Shown here piece by piece: positions 1 to 7,385 of a DNA stretch of 50,901 nucleotides. A program made the translations under genes and the position numbers. The stretch is from an uncultured Lachnospiraceae bacterium (GTDB taxonomy: Bacteria; Bacillota; Clostridia; Lachnospirales; Lachnospiraceae). Numbering within the stretch: position 1 is the first letter of the stretch; the number at the start of each line of letters is the position of its first letter. Location of the stretch: the NCBI GenBank assembly GCA_910584945.1, contig CAJUDY010000030.1, positions 1-50,901 of the forward strand, written 5' to 3'. The notes below the pieces were generated by a model. The model had not been told where the DNA came from and made no database searches. It was given only the letters and a program-made list of their open reading frames with translations.

Positions 1-526
1 CCAGCAGGATGTAGCGCTCCGCCGCCTCAAAGAGCAGCTTGATGTAGTTCCATGCGAGTATCAGCAGGAGTATCAGCGCGATCAGGGCGACGGAGCCGCT
101 GGCACATACGCCCAGGATGGTCAGCAGGACGGAATTGAAGTCCGCAAAGTTCAGGGGCGGCAGGTCTGATGAGAGTATCCACGCATAAGGAGTGCCCCCG
201 ACAGCGAGCACCATCTCCGTGATCTGGTCACAGTAGTAGATCAGGCCGATGAACAGGACGGAGCGGATGCTCAGCTTTATGGGGTCTTCCGCTTCCACCC
301 CTGCCACCAGCCCGAAGTTCCTGAAGAGCTGCCACACCCAGTTTAAGAGGACGAGCCCTATGGCGGTTGCTACGAATATCCCGTACATGGTCTCCGCAGC
401 GGGGAAGTAGCGCAGGAAAGTCCCCATGTCGCAGCCCAGGGCACCCAGTACCGAGGTGGAGATCAGGTCCAGCCCGTTCATCACCTGTTCGGCAATCCAT
501 TCCACGATGCCGTCAAGTATACCCAT
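1..526 (-). CDS. TrbL/VirB6-like conjugal transfer membrane protein (C-terminal part outside window)
   Basis: Reading starts at ATG 526-524, 9 bases after a GGAGG, and stays open to the window edge, giving 175 codons with no stop. The protein begins MGILDGIVEWIAEQVMNGLD and has several hydrophobic segments (about residues 44-66, 88-103 and 135-162), with a Trp/Leu-rich run LILLLILAWNYIKLLFEAAE near the cut. Length, start and membrane pattern match the TrbL/VirB6-like inner-membrane channel proteins of Clostridia conjugative transposons (CD1112 type). The pilin-like gene lies 20 bases upstream in the same direction. Family is recognised by pattern, not by alignment. Confidence 0.72.
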   Translation of the reverse strand, partial: MGILDGIVEWIAEQVMNGLDLISTSVLGALGCDMGTFLRYFPAAETMYGIFVATAIGLVLLNWVWQLFRNFGLVAGVEAEDPIKLSIRSVLFIGLIYYCDQITEMVLAVGGTPYAWILSSDLPPLNFADFNSVLLTILGVCASGSVALIALILLLILAWNYIKLLFEAAERYILL

Positions 527-546
527 GGGTCATCCCCTCCCTTCCG

Positions 547-945
547 TCAGCCGTTCCATTTCCCATCAGAGAAGAACGGTGTGACATAGGCAAGGATGAA
601 TCCCAGCCCGTTCAGGACCACCCACGAGATAGCGATGCGCTTGAGCCATGCCCGGGATTCGTCCACGGTCTTGCCTGATTTGGAGAAGTTCATCAGGAGC
701 AGGGCGACGGATGCCGTGACGATGGCGGCGATGGTGGAGATGCCCAGGATCTTGCCGTAGACGTCCTTCATGATGGACTCCGCCTTGGACCACATATCCG
801 ATGCGAGCGCCTGGTTCGTCTGAAGGGCAAAGAAGTAGGCAAAGGCTGCCACACCCGTGATGATGTCCTGGTAAGGGATGCGGGGTTTCTTCTTTCCGGG
901 AAGCGCGTTCCCTTTGTTCTGGTTTCTGTTTTCTTTGTTTTTCAA
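547..945 (-). CDS. VirB2/TrbC-like pilin-type conjugal transfer protein
   Basis: Start chosen as TTG at 945-943, because AGGAGGT sits 8 bases upstream; an ATG further out (1056) lacks such a site and would cross the leader terminator. The product is 132 residues: a basic N-terminus (about 1-24), a signal-like hydrophobic stretch ending ALA-SD at about 45, then two membrane helices (GISTIAAIVTASVALLLMNF and AISWVVLNGLGFILAYVTPF) joined by a short charged loop. Small size plus signal peptide plus two helices is the VirB2/TrbC plan, as in the CD1113-like genes that precede TrbL-like genes in clostridial conjugative elements. It is probably co-transcribed with the TrbL-like gene. Confidence 0.65.
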   Translation of the reverse strand: MKNKENRNQNKGNALPGKKKPRIPYQDIITGVAAFAYFFALQTNQALASDMWSKAESIMKDVYGKILGISTIAAIVTASVALLLMNFSKSGKTVDESRAWLKRIAISWVVLNGLGFILAYVTPFFSDGKWNG

Positions 946-978
946 TGAATTACCTCCTGTGAAAGTTAATGTGGCAGG

Positions 979-1010
979 AAAAACCGGCAGCCCCTGGAAG
1001 GCTGCCGGTT
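979..1010 (-). terminator. Intrinsic terminator in the leader of the transfer genes
   Basis: Arms 982-992 and 1000-1010 form a perfect 11-bp stem (AACCGGCAGCC with GGCTGCCGGTT) and a 7-base loop. On the minus strand the hairpin is followed by five T (979-983). It lies between a promoter at 1123-1151 and the pilin-like gene, so it can act as an attenuator or stop read-through from the upstream genes. Confidence 0.7.
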
Positions 1011-1122
1011 CCATGCCATGCAAAAGCATGATGTACGGTCTGCATAAAAACAGCACCTGCGGGTCTGCAGATGCCTGGAAAATGGAATGGATATGGGTGC
1101 AGGTACAATTTTGAGCATGACC

Positions 1123-1151
1123 ATTATAGCATGGGCATTTTTACCTGTAAA
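1123..1151 (-). promoter_or_regulatory. Predicted sigma-70-type promoter for transfer genes
   Basis: On the minus strand TTTACA (1151-1146), a 17-base spacer and TATAAT (1128-1123). Transcription from here would give a leader of about 170 bases that contains the 979-1010 terminator before the pilin-like gene. Confidence 0.5.
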
Positions 1152-1204
1152 TCGCAATACAGTGCCAGTTTGCGCAATTTGTGCGCCAATCCGCTGCCAA
1201 CCTG

Positions 1205-1744
1205 TCATTTCCCCTCCGGAAAGAACTTATCCAGCATTTCAAGGCAGTCTTTTGAGGTATACCCCCACAGGATGGAGCTGAGTGCCTGGACCGCTTCCGG
1301 ACGCTTGCGGTAGTATGTCCTGGTGGAGATATTGGCTATATGGGGCCTCAGGTTCTCAATGATCTCATCCGTGTTCTGGAGCTGCTGGGGGGACAGGTAG
1401 CTGTAATAGAGTATCCAGTAATACTGTTCCCCGTGTTTGTGCTTGTTGCGCAGGATGTCCACTGCAGAGTTTAAGAGCGTCAGCATCTTGTTGCTGCGCT
1501 CGATGCTCTTTGCGTAGTCCTCCAGTTTCGAGCCGCCGATGTCTGCCCCGGCAAGGTAGATGGAGTCAAGGAACTCCTCAATGCTGCTTCCGTATTCGAT
1601 CTCGAAGGTGCTCCTTACCTGCTGGACGGCAAGCTCCAGGTTCCAGACGGCATCCCGGTAGTTCTTAAGCAGCTTCCATGTGTCGTGGAACAGGGGGTTC
1701 TCCTGCTCTGATGGAATGTTCCTGTTTGGTCTTGTATTTGGCAT
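1205..1744 (-). CDS. Conjugative-element protein with ArpU-like C-terminal region
   Basis: 179 residues starting at ATG 1744, with AAGAAGG upstream, 6 bases after the stop of the winged-helix gene, so the two are probably co-transcribed. Nothing resembles an enzyme. The C-terminal part (about 130-165) has ISTRTYYRKRPEAVQALSSI, which recalls the helix-turn-helix end of ArpU/sigma-region-4-like phage and element regulators, where a Thr-Tyr-Tyr-Arg recognition helix is typical. The middle is charged and helical. Probably an element-encoded transcription factor; an uncharacterised accessory protein is the alternative. Confidence 0.45.
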   Translation of the reverse strand: MPNTRPNRNIPSEQENPLFHDTWKLLKNYRDAVWNLELAVQQVRSTFEIEYGSSIEEFLDSIYLAGADIGGSKLEDYAKSIERSNKMLTLLNSAVDILRNKHKHGEQYYWILYYSYLSPQQLQNTDEIIENLRPHIANISTRTYYRKRPEAVQALSSILWGYTSKDCLEMLDKFFPEGK

Positions 1745-1750
1745 GATGGT

Positions 1751-2947
1751 TTACCTTCTTTCTTCATTTTTTGTATCGGTTTCTGCGCCAGTCTGGCTGG
1801 TTGGTGTGGGTGGGTTATCCTCCGGCGGGCTGGCAGGGGAAAGCGTCAGCTCAAACCGGTAGGGCATCTTCCCGTCCGGGCAGGCGATCTGCAGGGAATA
1901 CTTAACTATAGTTTCCTTGCAGTCGGATAAGGGATATAACTTATATAGGGTCCGGGGGCATTCACAGCACGAAACCCCTTGTGTCGCAAGGATTTGCGCC
2001 ACTTTTTGGACGACTTCTTTCATGTGCGTTTTTGAAACGCTGGGGGACTGCTCTGAAACGCTGCTTTCTGCATCCATAATGGTGATCTGCTCATCCCTGA
2101 TCGGTTCTGCTTCGGGAAGGGATGAAGCCTCCGGGATATGTATGGGAATCTGGAATGTCATGGAAATCTCCTCCTTGTCGATCATTACGTCACTGATATT
2201 GAACATGGTGGACAGGTAGCTGCACAGGTAGATGACGCTGCCATGCCTGCCGGTGAACGATACCAGTGAAAGGTATTCTTTGTCCTGTAGCTTATTTAAG
2301 GTGCGGCTCACTGTAGCCTTTGAGATGCCCCAGCGCAGGGCGAGGTCACTGAAGTTCGTCAGCGGGCTGCCGGTGCAGTTGCGGAAATAAACCACAGGTC
2401 CCAGCTCTGAACCCTGCACCTGCCCGTCGTTGTAGATGGCATGTACCCACAGGTCAAGCACGATGTCCATCTCCGAGCATTTCCCCATGCTGATCAGCTC
2501 ATGGACGGCGGCAACCGGGAAAAAGAAAAAGCCCACATCCTTCAGACATGGGTAATTGTAGTCGAGCGCCGTGTTATGTTGCTTCCAGCCGTTGATGCTG
2601 AATTTGACCAGGTTGTTCCTGCCGAGCCGGGTATAGGTGATGTAGTTCTGTTCCTGCAGGAAATCCAGGATGGACAGCGCCTGGTGCTGGAAGCGTGTGC
2701 GGAACCATTCCGCCAGTTCTGAGGTCCTGCAGATCCACTCTCCCGGACCGACCAGATAGGAGATGCCTTCTATCCTGCGGTAGGAGGAGCGGAAGTTGGC
2801 ATAGGAGCAGAGTGTCATGTAATAAAAAAGATAGGAGCTTCCGTTGGTACGGATGTCCCTATCTTCCATAAGGCTGCGGAGGAACTCACGGTAGATGCGG
2901 CACCGTGGGTAGTCCACAATTTGTTTTAGTTCTAATTGATAGTCCAT
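1751..2947 (-). CDS. Winged-helix, replication-initiator-like protein of the integrated element
   Basis: 398 residues from ATG 2947 with AGGAGGT 4 bases upstream. The N-terminal half (1-190) has the plasmid/element RepA-like look: IDV-rich short helices and an early DNA-binding region with CRTSELAEWFRTRFQHQAL at about 72-90. A clear winged-helix segment follows at about 205-245 (LALRWGISKATVSRTLNKLQ), as in MarR/replisome-organiser domains. The C-terminal 100 residues are low-complexity and acidic, rich in Glu, Ser and Pro, probably a flexible tail. It lies closest to the element end. Function is inferred from the fold; a pure regulator is possible. Confidence 0.5.
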   Translation of the reverse strand: MDYQLELKQIVDYPRCRIYREFLRSLMEDRDIRTNGSSYLFYYMTLCSYANFRSSYRRIEGISYLVGPGEWICRTSELAEWFRTRFQHQALSILDFLQEQNYITYTRLGRNNLVKFSINGWKQHNTALDYNYPCLKDVGFFFFPVAAVHELISMGKCSEMDIVLDLWVHAIYNDGQVQGSELGPVVYFRNCTGSPLTNFSDLALRWGISKATVSRTLNKLQDKEYLSLVSFTGRHGSVIYLCSYLSTMFNISDVMIDKEEISMTFQIPIHIPEASSLPEAEPIRDEQITIMDAESSVSEQSPSVSKTHMKEVVQKVAQILATQGVSCCECPRTLYKLYPLSDCKETIVKYSLQIACPDGKMPYRFELTLSPASPPEDNPPTPTSQTGAETDTKNEERR

Positions 2948-2967
2948 AAATACCTCCTGAATTACAA

Positions 2968-2995
2968 AATGCCCCGAAGATAATCACGGGGCATT
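2968..2995 (-). terminator. Hairpin directly upstream of the winged-helix gene
   Basis: AATGCCCCG (2968-2976) pairs perfectly with CGGGGCATT (2987-2995). On the minus strand TTTT follows, and the AGGAGGT of the gene comes 11 bases later. It could be a weak terminator or a structure limiting expression of the winged-helix protein. Confidence 0.4.
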
Positions 2996-3010
2996 AGGCA
3001 TAAATAATTG

Positions 3011-3040
3011 TTGTAACGCGATTGCTCTCTGTTGTATAAT
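3011..3040 (+). promoter_or_regulatory. Predicted outward-facing promoter at the element end
   Basis: TTGTAA (3011-3016), 18-base spacer, TATAAT (3035-3040). It points away from the element genes and toward the chromosome. The transcript would begin near 3047 and run into the nested inverted repeats at 3060-3186; no gene follows until 3435. Confidence 0.35.
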
Positions 3041-3059
3041 GTTGAAGCAGGAGAACATT

Positions 3060-3186
3060 GATTCGGTTTCTGATTTCATATGTATTGGCGATGCATGAAA
3101 TCATGGTAGCATTACTTGAAGCAAGTGCATTTTATTGATAGGTTTTTCACATTGTAAAGGAAAGTCTGCCTATAAGAAACCGAATC
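3060..3186. repeat. Nested inverted repeats at the element/chromosome junction
   Basis: A perfect 12-bp inverted repeat, GATTCGGTTTCT at 3060-3071 and AGAAACCGAATC at 3175-3186, encloses a 9-bp one (TGATTTCAT 3071-3079 with ATGAAATCA 3095-3103) and a short ACTTG/CAAGT hairpin at 3114-3126. The right arm ends where homology to the amidase begins. This is the layout expected of a recombinase-bound end or attachment site. No recombinase is visible in the window, so the assignment is inferred. Confidence 0.45.
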
Positions 3187-3310
3187 CGAGTGCGGCTTTT
3201 TGAGCAACTGGGAAGAGGCCAAGAAGCTTCAGGAAGACAGCTACCAGAACCAGATTGCCTGGGCGGTGAGTATGGGGATTTTGTCCTATCTGGGGGAAGA
3301 AAACCAGTGA
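3176..3310 (+). pseudogene. 3' remnant of an N-acetylmuramoyl-L-alanine amidase gene (CwlD/LytC type)
   Basis: In one frame the stretch from 3188 to the TGA at 3310 reads ECGFLSNWEEAKKLQEDSYQ and on to WAVSMGILSYLGEEN. This matches the end of the Amidase_3 catalytic domain, where E-C-G-F-L-S-N carries the catalytic Glu and a helix ending in I-L-Y-L-G closes the domain. A stop lies just upstream at 3173-3175, there is no start or ribosome site, and everything before the Glu is missing. Homology begins right after the inverted-repeat arm at 3175-3186, so the gene was probably cut by integration of the element. Confidence 0.7.
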
Positions 3311-3434
3311 AAATATGGATCTTTATAAAATTATAAGAAAATCTACATAGAATATGAAAGAAAAGGATTGCCGATTCTGGTATCCTGTCATCAGAATTGG
3401 CACTGCAGAATTCTTAATTTAACAGGAGGGCAGG

Positions 3435-3914
3435 ATGAGCATCAGAAGAAGGATGATCGAATATTCCAGGGGGAATGATCTTGATCGTTTCTGGAGATTA
3501 TACCGGTGGCAGAAGAAGAGAGAAAGCGGGTTTCTGCATGATGTGCTGACTTTTTTAATGAGCCGCTGCGCGTACCGGCACGGAGGATACATCGGTCCCG
3601 ATGCGGTGATCAAGGGAAGACCCACGCTTCCCCACGGACTTCAGGGGATCTTTATCTCCCGGTATGCCACCGTGGGAGAGAACTGCTGGATCTATCAAAA
3701 TGTGACCATCGGGGAAGTGAAAAGAAAGGCGCCTGTGATCGGAGACAGCTGTCTGATCGGAGCTGGGGCGGTGCTTGTGGGCGGTATCCGGATCGGAGAC
3801 CGGGTAAAGATCGGAGCGGGGGCCGTGGTCAGCACGGATGTGCCCGATGACTGTACGGTGGTCTCCCAGCCGGCCCGAATTTTTCCGACTTCCAATCTTT
3901 TTTCGGAAACATGA
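3435..3914 (+). CDS. Hexapeptide-repeat O-acetyltransferase (serine acetyltransferase-like)
   Basis: 159 residues, ATG 3435 after ACAGGAGGG. A basic helical N-terminus (1-55) leads into left-handed beta-helix repeats from about 58 to 145: YIGPDAVIKG, ATVGENCWIYQNVTIG, VIGDSCLIGAGAVLVGGIRI and KIGAGAVVSTDVPDD, the pattern of the CysE/WbbJ/LacA families that use acetyl- or acyl-CoA. The CysE N-terminal domain is absent, so an O-acetyltransferase acting on a surface sugar is as likely as a serine acetyltransferase. It stands alone. A 10-bp imperfect hairpin at 3370-3401 lies upstream without a T-run, possibly a leader structure. Confidence 0.75.
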   Translation: MSIRRRMIEYSRGNDLDRFWRLYRWQKKRESGFLHDVLTFLMSRCAYRHGGYIGPDAVIKGRPTLPHGLQGIFISRYATVGENCWIYQNVTIGEVKRKAPVIGDSCLIGAGAVLVGGIRIGDRVKIGAGAVVSTDVPDDCTVVSQPARIFPTSNLFSET

Positions 3915-3947
3915 CATGCCGATGCCGTGTTTTGCCTGATCGAATGG

Positions 3948-4050
3948 AACCATCAAAAAAAAGACGACAAAGGAACCAGCGGAGCGCGGCTTTGAAGAGT
4001 GCTTAAATGACAGTATGGACCAGGCAAAGGTGGAGATCTATGTGGGCTGA
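3948..4050 (+). pseudogene. Possible C-terminal gene fragment, unrecognised
   Basis: One frame runs open to TGA 4050 with a protein-like end, ERGFEECLNDSMDQAKVEIYVG. There is no start codon with a ribosome site, and the frame is closed by a stop at 3934. It may be debris of a lost gene between the acetyltransferase and the 4090 terminator. I do not recognise the family, and chance is possible. Confidence 0.2.
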
Positions 4051-4089
4051 AAAGCAAAGAAAATCAGTAATACAGGCTGGGCAGATATG

Positions 4090-4120
4090 CAGCTTCTCCT
4101 TTTAAGGGGAGGCTGTTTTT
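4090..4120 (+). terminator. Intrinsic terminator
   Basis: CAGCTTCTCC (4090-4099) pairs with GGGGAGGCTG (4106-4115) in a 10-bp stem with two G-U pairs and a 6-base loop, followed by five T (4116-4120). It ends transcripts from the acetyltransferase region just before the next promoter. Confidence 0.75.
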
Positions 4121-4132
4121 GCGCGGTTTCGG

Positions 4133-4161
4133 TTGTAAAATCCAAAAGAATCGGCTATACT
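4133..4161 (+). promoter_or_regulatory. Predicted promoter of the HEAT/DUF2971/MATE operon
   Basis: TTGTAA (4133-4138), 17-base spacer, TATACT (4156-4161), 50 bases before the first ATG and directly after a terminator. Confidence 0.55.
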
Positions 4162-4210
4162 TTTGATTTAGAAAGAGTGAAAATGCGAACTCTGACAGGA
4201 GGAATGAAGG

Positions 4211-5173
4211 ATGAGCAGACAGGATACCAATCAGAACATGCAGATATCAGAAGAAGCCAGAAGGCAGTCTGATCTGTGGAAGTCAAAGATCGAGGAAGGT
4301 CTCCGGGAGGTGCAAAAGCTTCGGGAGCAGTTACATCCGGCGGAGTTTCCTTCCGGATTATGGGAGCAGTACCAGGGAGCTTACGGAGACGTGCGGGAGG
4401 ACGTGGCGTTCCTCTTTTGCCCGGAGGAGCTGATTCCTGAGACGCCGAAGCTTCGGAGGCTGGACCGTGAGGAGAAGAGCGACTATGAGATTATCTTTGA
4501 TAATCTGTGTGAGAACCTGACCCATCAGCTTAGCTTTTACGACGCCACCTGCCTGGCCATGCCCTATCTGGTGCTTCTTCTGGAGAAGAAACGGCAGGCC
4601 GGGGACTATGAGTGGCAGAAAAAGATCCTCTCGGCGGCGGGGGATGTACTGGCCACAGATATTCCCTACTGCGGGGGCAGCGCTAAGGCCGGGCTGCCGG
4701 AAGCAGTGACGGAAAGTTATGGGAAGAGTGTGGAACTTCTTACGGAGATGACGAAGGAATTTTTAAAGGAGAATATGGAGCGTCTGAAAGGGGAGGACCC
4801 GGGCTGGCTTCAGTATTTCTGCACGGATCTTCTGGCGATTTTAGGAGACCGGGAGGCGGCCTTTCAGATGCTGATCGGAGCGTGGGAGCAGTGCCCGGTG
4901 GCCTGTCCCGAGTGCGGGTATTTTGATGAAGAGATGGAAGCCGACGGCTTCTACGACAAAGAGCAGTTAAAAAAGATCACGCCGGCAGAATCCGTGATCG
5001 GCCAGTGGGACAAGGAGAGCTACGACGATACGTATGTATGGTTCAGCAATCTGGTACACGATCTGGGCGCGGAGGATGCGTGGAAGGTGTCTTACTACTA
5101 TGGGACCTTCACTTGTCCGGAATGCGGCAGTAAGGGGATTCTGCTGGACTGGATGAAAGAGACAGACGAATGA
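4211..5173 (+). CDS. Uncharacterised HEAT-like protein with two zinc-ribbon-type CPxCG motifs
   Basis: 320 residues, ATG 4211 with GGAGG 8 bases upstream. An N-terminal charged helix (1-40) is followed at about 95-140 by CENLTHQLSFYDATCLAMPYL, resembling the first repeat of HEAT-like proteins often found near polymorphic-toxin immunity genes, where a H-Q-x-x-x-Y-x-A-T-x-A-x-P motif recurs. Two CPECG motifs lie near 234 and 306 and would make a split zinc site. It overlaps the DUF2971 gene by 4 bases (ATGA), so the pair is translationally coupled. Function unknown; a role linked to the neighbour is inferred only. Confidence 0.6.
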   Translation: MSRQDTNQNMQISEEARRQSDLWKSKIEEGLREVQKLREQLHPAEFPSGLWEQYQGAYGDVREDVAFLFCPEELIPETPKLRRLDREEKSDYEIIFDNLCENLTHQLSFYDATCLAMPYLVLLLEKKRQAGDYEWQKKILSAAGDVLATDIPYCGGSAKAGLPEAVTESYGKSVELLTEMTKEFLKENMERLKGEDPGWLQYFCTDLLAILGDREAAFQMLIGAWEQCPVACPECGYFDEEMEADGFYDKEQLKKITPAESVIGQWDKESYDDTYVWFSNLVHDLGAEDAWKVSYYYGTFTCPECGSKGILLDWMKETDE

Positions 5174-6015
5174 GACAGGAATATGGCAATGATATTTTCT
5201 ACCACTATACGGATTTTCAGGCGCTGGACGGAATCCTCAGTCATGCTCAGCTTCGGGTAAACAATGTCCTGAATATGAACGATGCGGCGGAGATGCGTCA
5301 TTTTATGAAGGGTCTAAGAAATGCAGTGGTGAAACGGCTGGAGGATGAGGGAGAGAAGATCCATGCCCGGAATGTCCGGGAGCTCTTTGAAGAAGAGCTG
5401 GAGAAGGAATTCTTCTACTCTGCCTATGCGGCCTGCTTTTCCTTCTACCGGGACGACGCGGCTCAGTGGGAGCGGTACGGGAATCGTGGGAGAGGGGTCT
5501 GCATTGCCTTTCATGGGGATCTGCTGCAGATGATGGTGGAGGGCAATCTGTCCCTTCATCAGGTGTTCTACCAGGATGATATGACCGGACACAAGCTGGT
5601 GGAAGTGTTCTATCGGCTGGTGATGGAAGGGGAAGAACTCTCCGTGGACAATCCGAAGATCAAGAAGGCCATGAATGACGCCTGGATCTGCTCGGTGGTG
5701 TACAAGCACCCTTCCTTTTCCTCCGAGCATGAAGTGCGTCTGATTATCTATCCCTATGAGACGGATTATTTTGATGTAAAGCCCTGCTATCATGTGACTA
5801 CGGAACGGATCAAAAAGTACTATCCCCTGGATCTGATGGCCATGTGCAAAAAGGTGGGGGTAGGCCTGGAAGATCTGATCACGGAGCTGATCATCGGACC
5901 GGAGTCCACCCAGTCCACGTCGATTCTGCAGGATTATCTTAAGGACCACGGTCTCCACAGGCTGGCCGGTCAGGTGTCTTCTTCCAGCTGTCCCCTTCGG
6001 AGGCCGCCCACATGA
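5170..6015 (+). CDS. DUF2971 domain protein
   Basis: 281 residues starting in the ATGA overlap at 5170. The signature runs along the chain: FYHYTDFQALDGILSHAQL (about 9-27), NMNDAAEMRHF (36-46), CFSFYRDDAAQWERYGNRGR with GVCIAF (about 90-117), KHPSFSSEHEVRLIIYP (178-194), and a late IIGPES. This order of HYT, ND-x-x-E, W-x-x-Y-x-x-x-x-x-G and E-x-E-R elements defines DUF2971. Members have no settled biochemical role; the conserved His-Tyr and Glu positions recall ADP-ribosyltransferase folds, but that is my inference. Its stop overlaps the ATG of the MATE gene. Confidence 0.8.
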   Translation: MRQEYGNDIFYHYTDFQALDGILSHAQLRVNNVLNMNDAAEMRHFMKGLRNAVVKRLEDEGEKIHARNVRELFEEELEKEFFYSAYAACFSFYRDDAAQWERYGNRGRGVCIAFHGDLLQMMVEGNLSLHQVFYQDDMTGHKLVEVFYRLVMEGEELSVDNPKIKKAMNDAWICSVVYKHPSFSSEHEVRLIIYPYETDYFDVKPCYHVTTERIKKYYPLDLMAMCKKVGVGLEDLITELIIGPESTQSTSILQDYLKDHGLHRLAGQVSSSSCPLRRPPT

Positions 6016-7376
6016 GCGGTCGGGGAAAATCTTTTCATCGGAACAGCGATCTGGTAGGCGGCCCCATCACCAGAACCATGCTGCTTTTCGCTTTTCCCAT
6101 GATTCTGGGAAATCTTCTGCAGCAGCTTTACAACGTGGCGGACACTCTGATTGTGGGGCAGTTTCTGGGGGCGGACGCCCTGGCAGCCGTCGGTTCCGCT
6201 TATACGCTGATGACGTTTCTGACTTCTATCCTTCTGGGACTTTGCATGGGAAGCGGCGCGGTATTCTCCATTCGTCTGGGCGAACAGGATGAAAAGGGGC
6301 TCCGGGAGAGTATCCTTCATGCGTTTCTGATGATCGCACTGCTGGCGGTGATATTGAATGCAGCAGTATTCCTGCTCATAGATCCCATTCTGTATTTCCT
6401 TCGGGTTCCCTCCGGAATTTATGGGATGATGAGGGAATATCTCTGGATCATCTTTCTGGGAATACTGGCAACCTTTTTGTACAATTTTTTCGCCTCTCTT
6501 CTGCGGGCGGTGGGCAATTCCGTGGTTCCTCTGTACTTTCTGGGAATCTGCGCGGTGCTGAATATTGTGCTGGATCTTTTGTTTGTGATCCGGTTCGGCT
6601 GGGGGGTGGCGGGAGCGGCTGCCGCTACCGTGATCTCTCAGTATGTCTCCGGAGCGGGGCTTTTTCTATATACTTTTTTGGTCTTTCCGGAGTATCGGAT
6701 TTTTTCCGGCCCCGTCAGACTTAGGAAAAAGGTGTTCCGGGAGATCACCCAATTCTCCCTTCTGACTTGCCTGCAGCAGTCGGTGATGAATCTGGGGATT
6801 TTGATGGTGCAGGGGCTGGTCAACAGCTTTGGAACTTCGGTCATGGCTGCTTTTGCCGCCGCGGTGAAGATCGATTCTTTTGCCTATATGCCGGTGCAGG
6901 ATTTCGGCAATGCGTTTTCCACCTTTATTGCCCAGAATTACGGGGCCAGAAAGAAGGAACGCATTCAGGCAGGGATCAGAAGCGCCGTGGTCTGCGCCGT
7001 GGTTTTCAGCCTGGCGGTCAGCCTGCTGGTGTTCGTGTTCGCGGAACCGCTGCTTCTGCTTTTTATCAAGCCGGAAGAGACGGCGATCCTGGCGATCGGT
7101 GTGCAGTATCTGCGGATTGAGGGTGCGTTCTACTGCGGGATCGGCTGCCTGTTTTTGCTGTACGGACTGTACCGGGCGGTGGAGCGGCCGGGAATGTCGG
7201 TGGTTCTGACAGTCTGCTCCCTTGGGACCCGGGTGCTGCTTGCTTACCTGTTGTCCGGGATTCCGTCGGTGGGCGTCGTGGGAATCTGGTGGTCCGTGCC
7301 CATCGGGTGGTTCCTGGCGGACGCCGCGGGCTTCTGGTATTACAGGAGGAAGCGCAGCACCCTGCTCCCATGGTAG
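6012..7376 (+). CDS. MATE family multidrug/toxin exporter
   Basis: 454 residues, ATG 6012 overlapping the previous stop. It opens with the MATE signature LVGGPITRTMLLFAFPMILG and LLQQLYNVADTLIVGQFLGADALAAVG (about 13-60), then LTSILLGLCMGSGAVFSIRLG, and has twelve predicted helices in two related halves. MATE proteins export cationic drugs or metabolites with Na+ or H+. The 4-base overlap puts it in one transcript with the two uncharacterised genes upstream, an unusual partnership. It converges with the metallo-hydrolase, with only 9 bases between the stops. Confidence 0.9.
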   Translation: MSGRGKSFHRNSDLVGGPITRTMLLFAFPMILGNLLQQLYNVADTLIVGQFLGADALAAVGSAYTLMTFLTSILLGLCMGSGAVFSIRLGEQDEKGLRESILHAFLMIALLAVILNAAVFLLIDPILYFLRVPSGIYGMMREYLWIIFLGILATFLYNFFASLLRAVGNSVVPLYFLGICAVLNIVLDLLFVIRFGWGVAGAAAATVISQYVSGAGLFLYTFLVFPEYRIFSGPVRLRKKVFREITQFSLLTCLQQSVMNLGILMVQGLVNSFGTSVMAAFAAAVKIDSFAYMPVQDFGNAFSTFIAQNYGARKKERIQAGIRSAVVCAVVFSLAVSLLVFVFAEPLLLLFIKPEETAILAIGVQYLRIEGAFYCGIGCLFLLYGLYRAVERPGMSVVLTVCSLGTRVLLAYLLSGIPSVGVVGIWWSVPIGWFLADAAGFWYYRRKRSTLLPW

Positions 7377-7385
7377 ATCAAAGGA

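Noticed and set aside
4211..6015. Toxin-antitoxin pair
   Set aside because: Overlap and pairing fit, but neither protein matches a known toxin or antitoxin, and the sizes are not typical; left as an open question in the findings.
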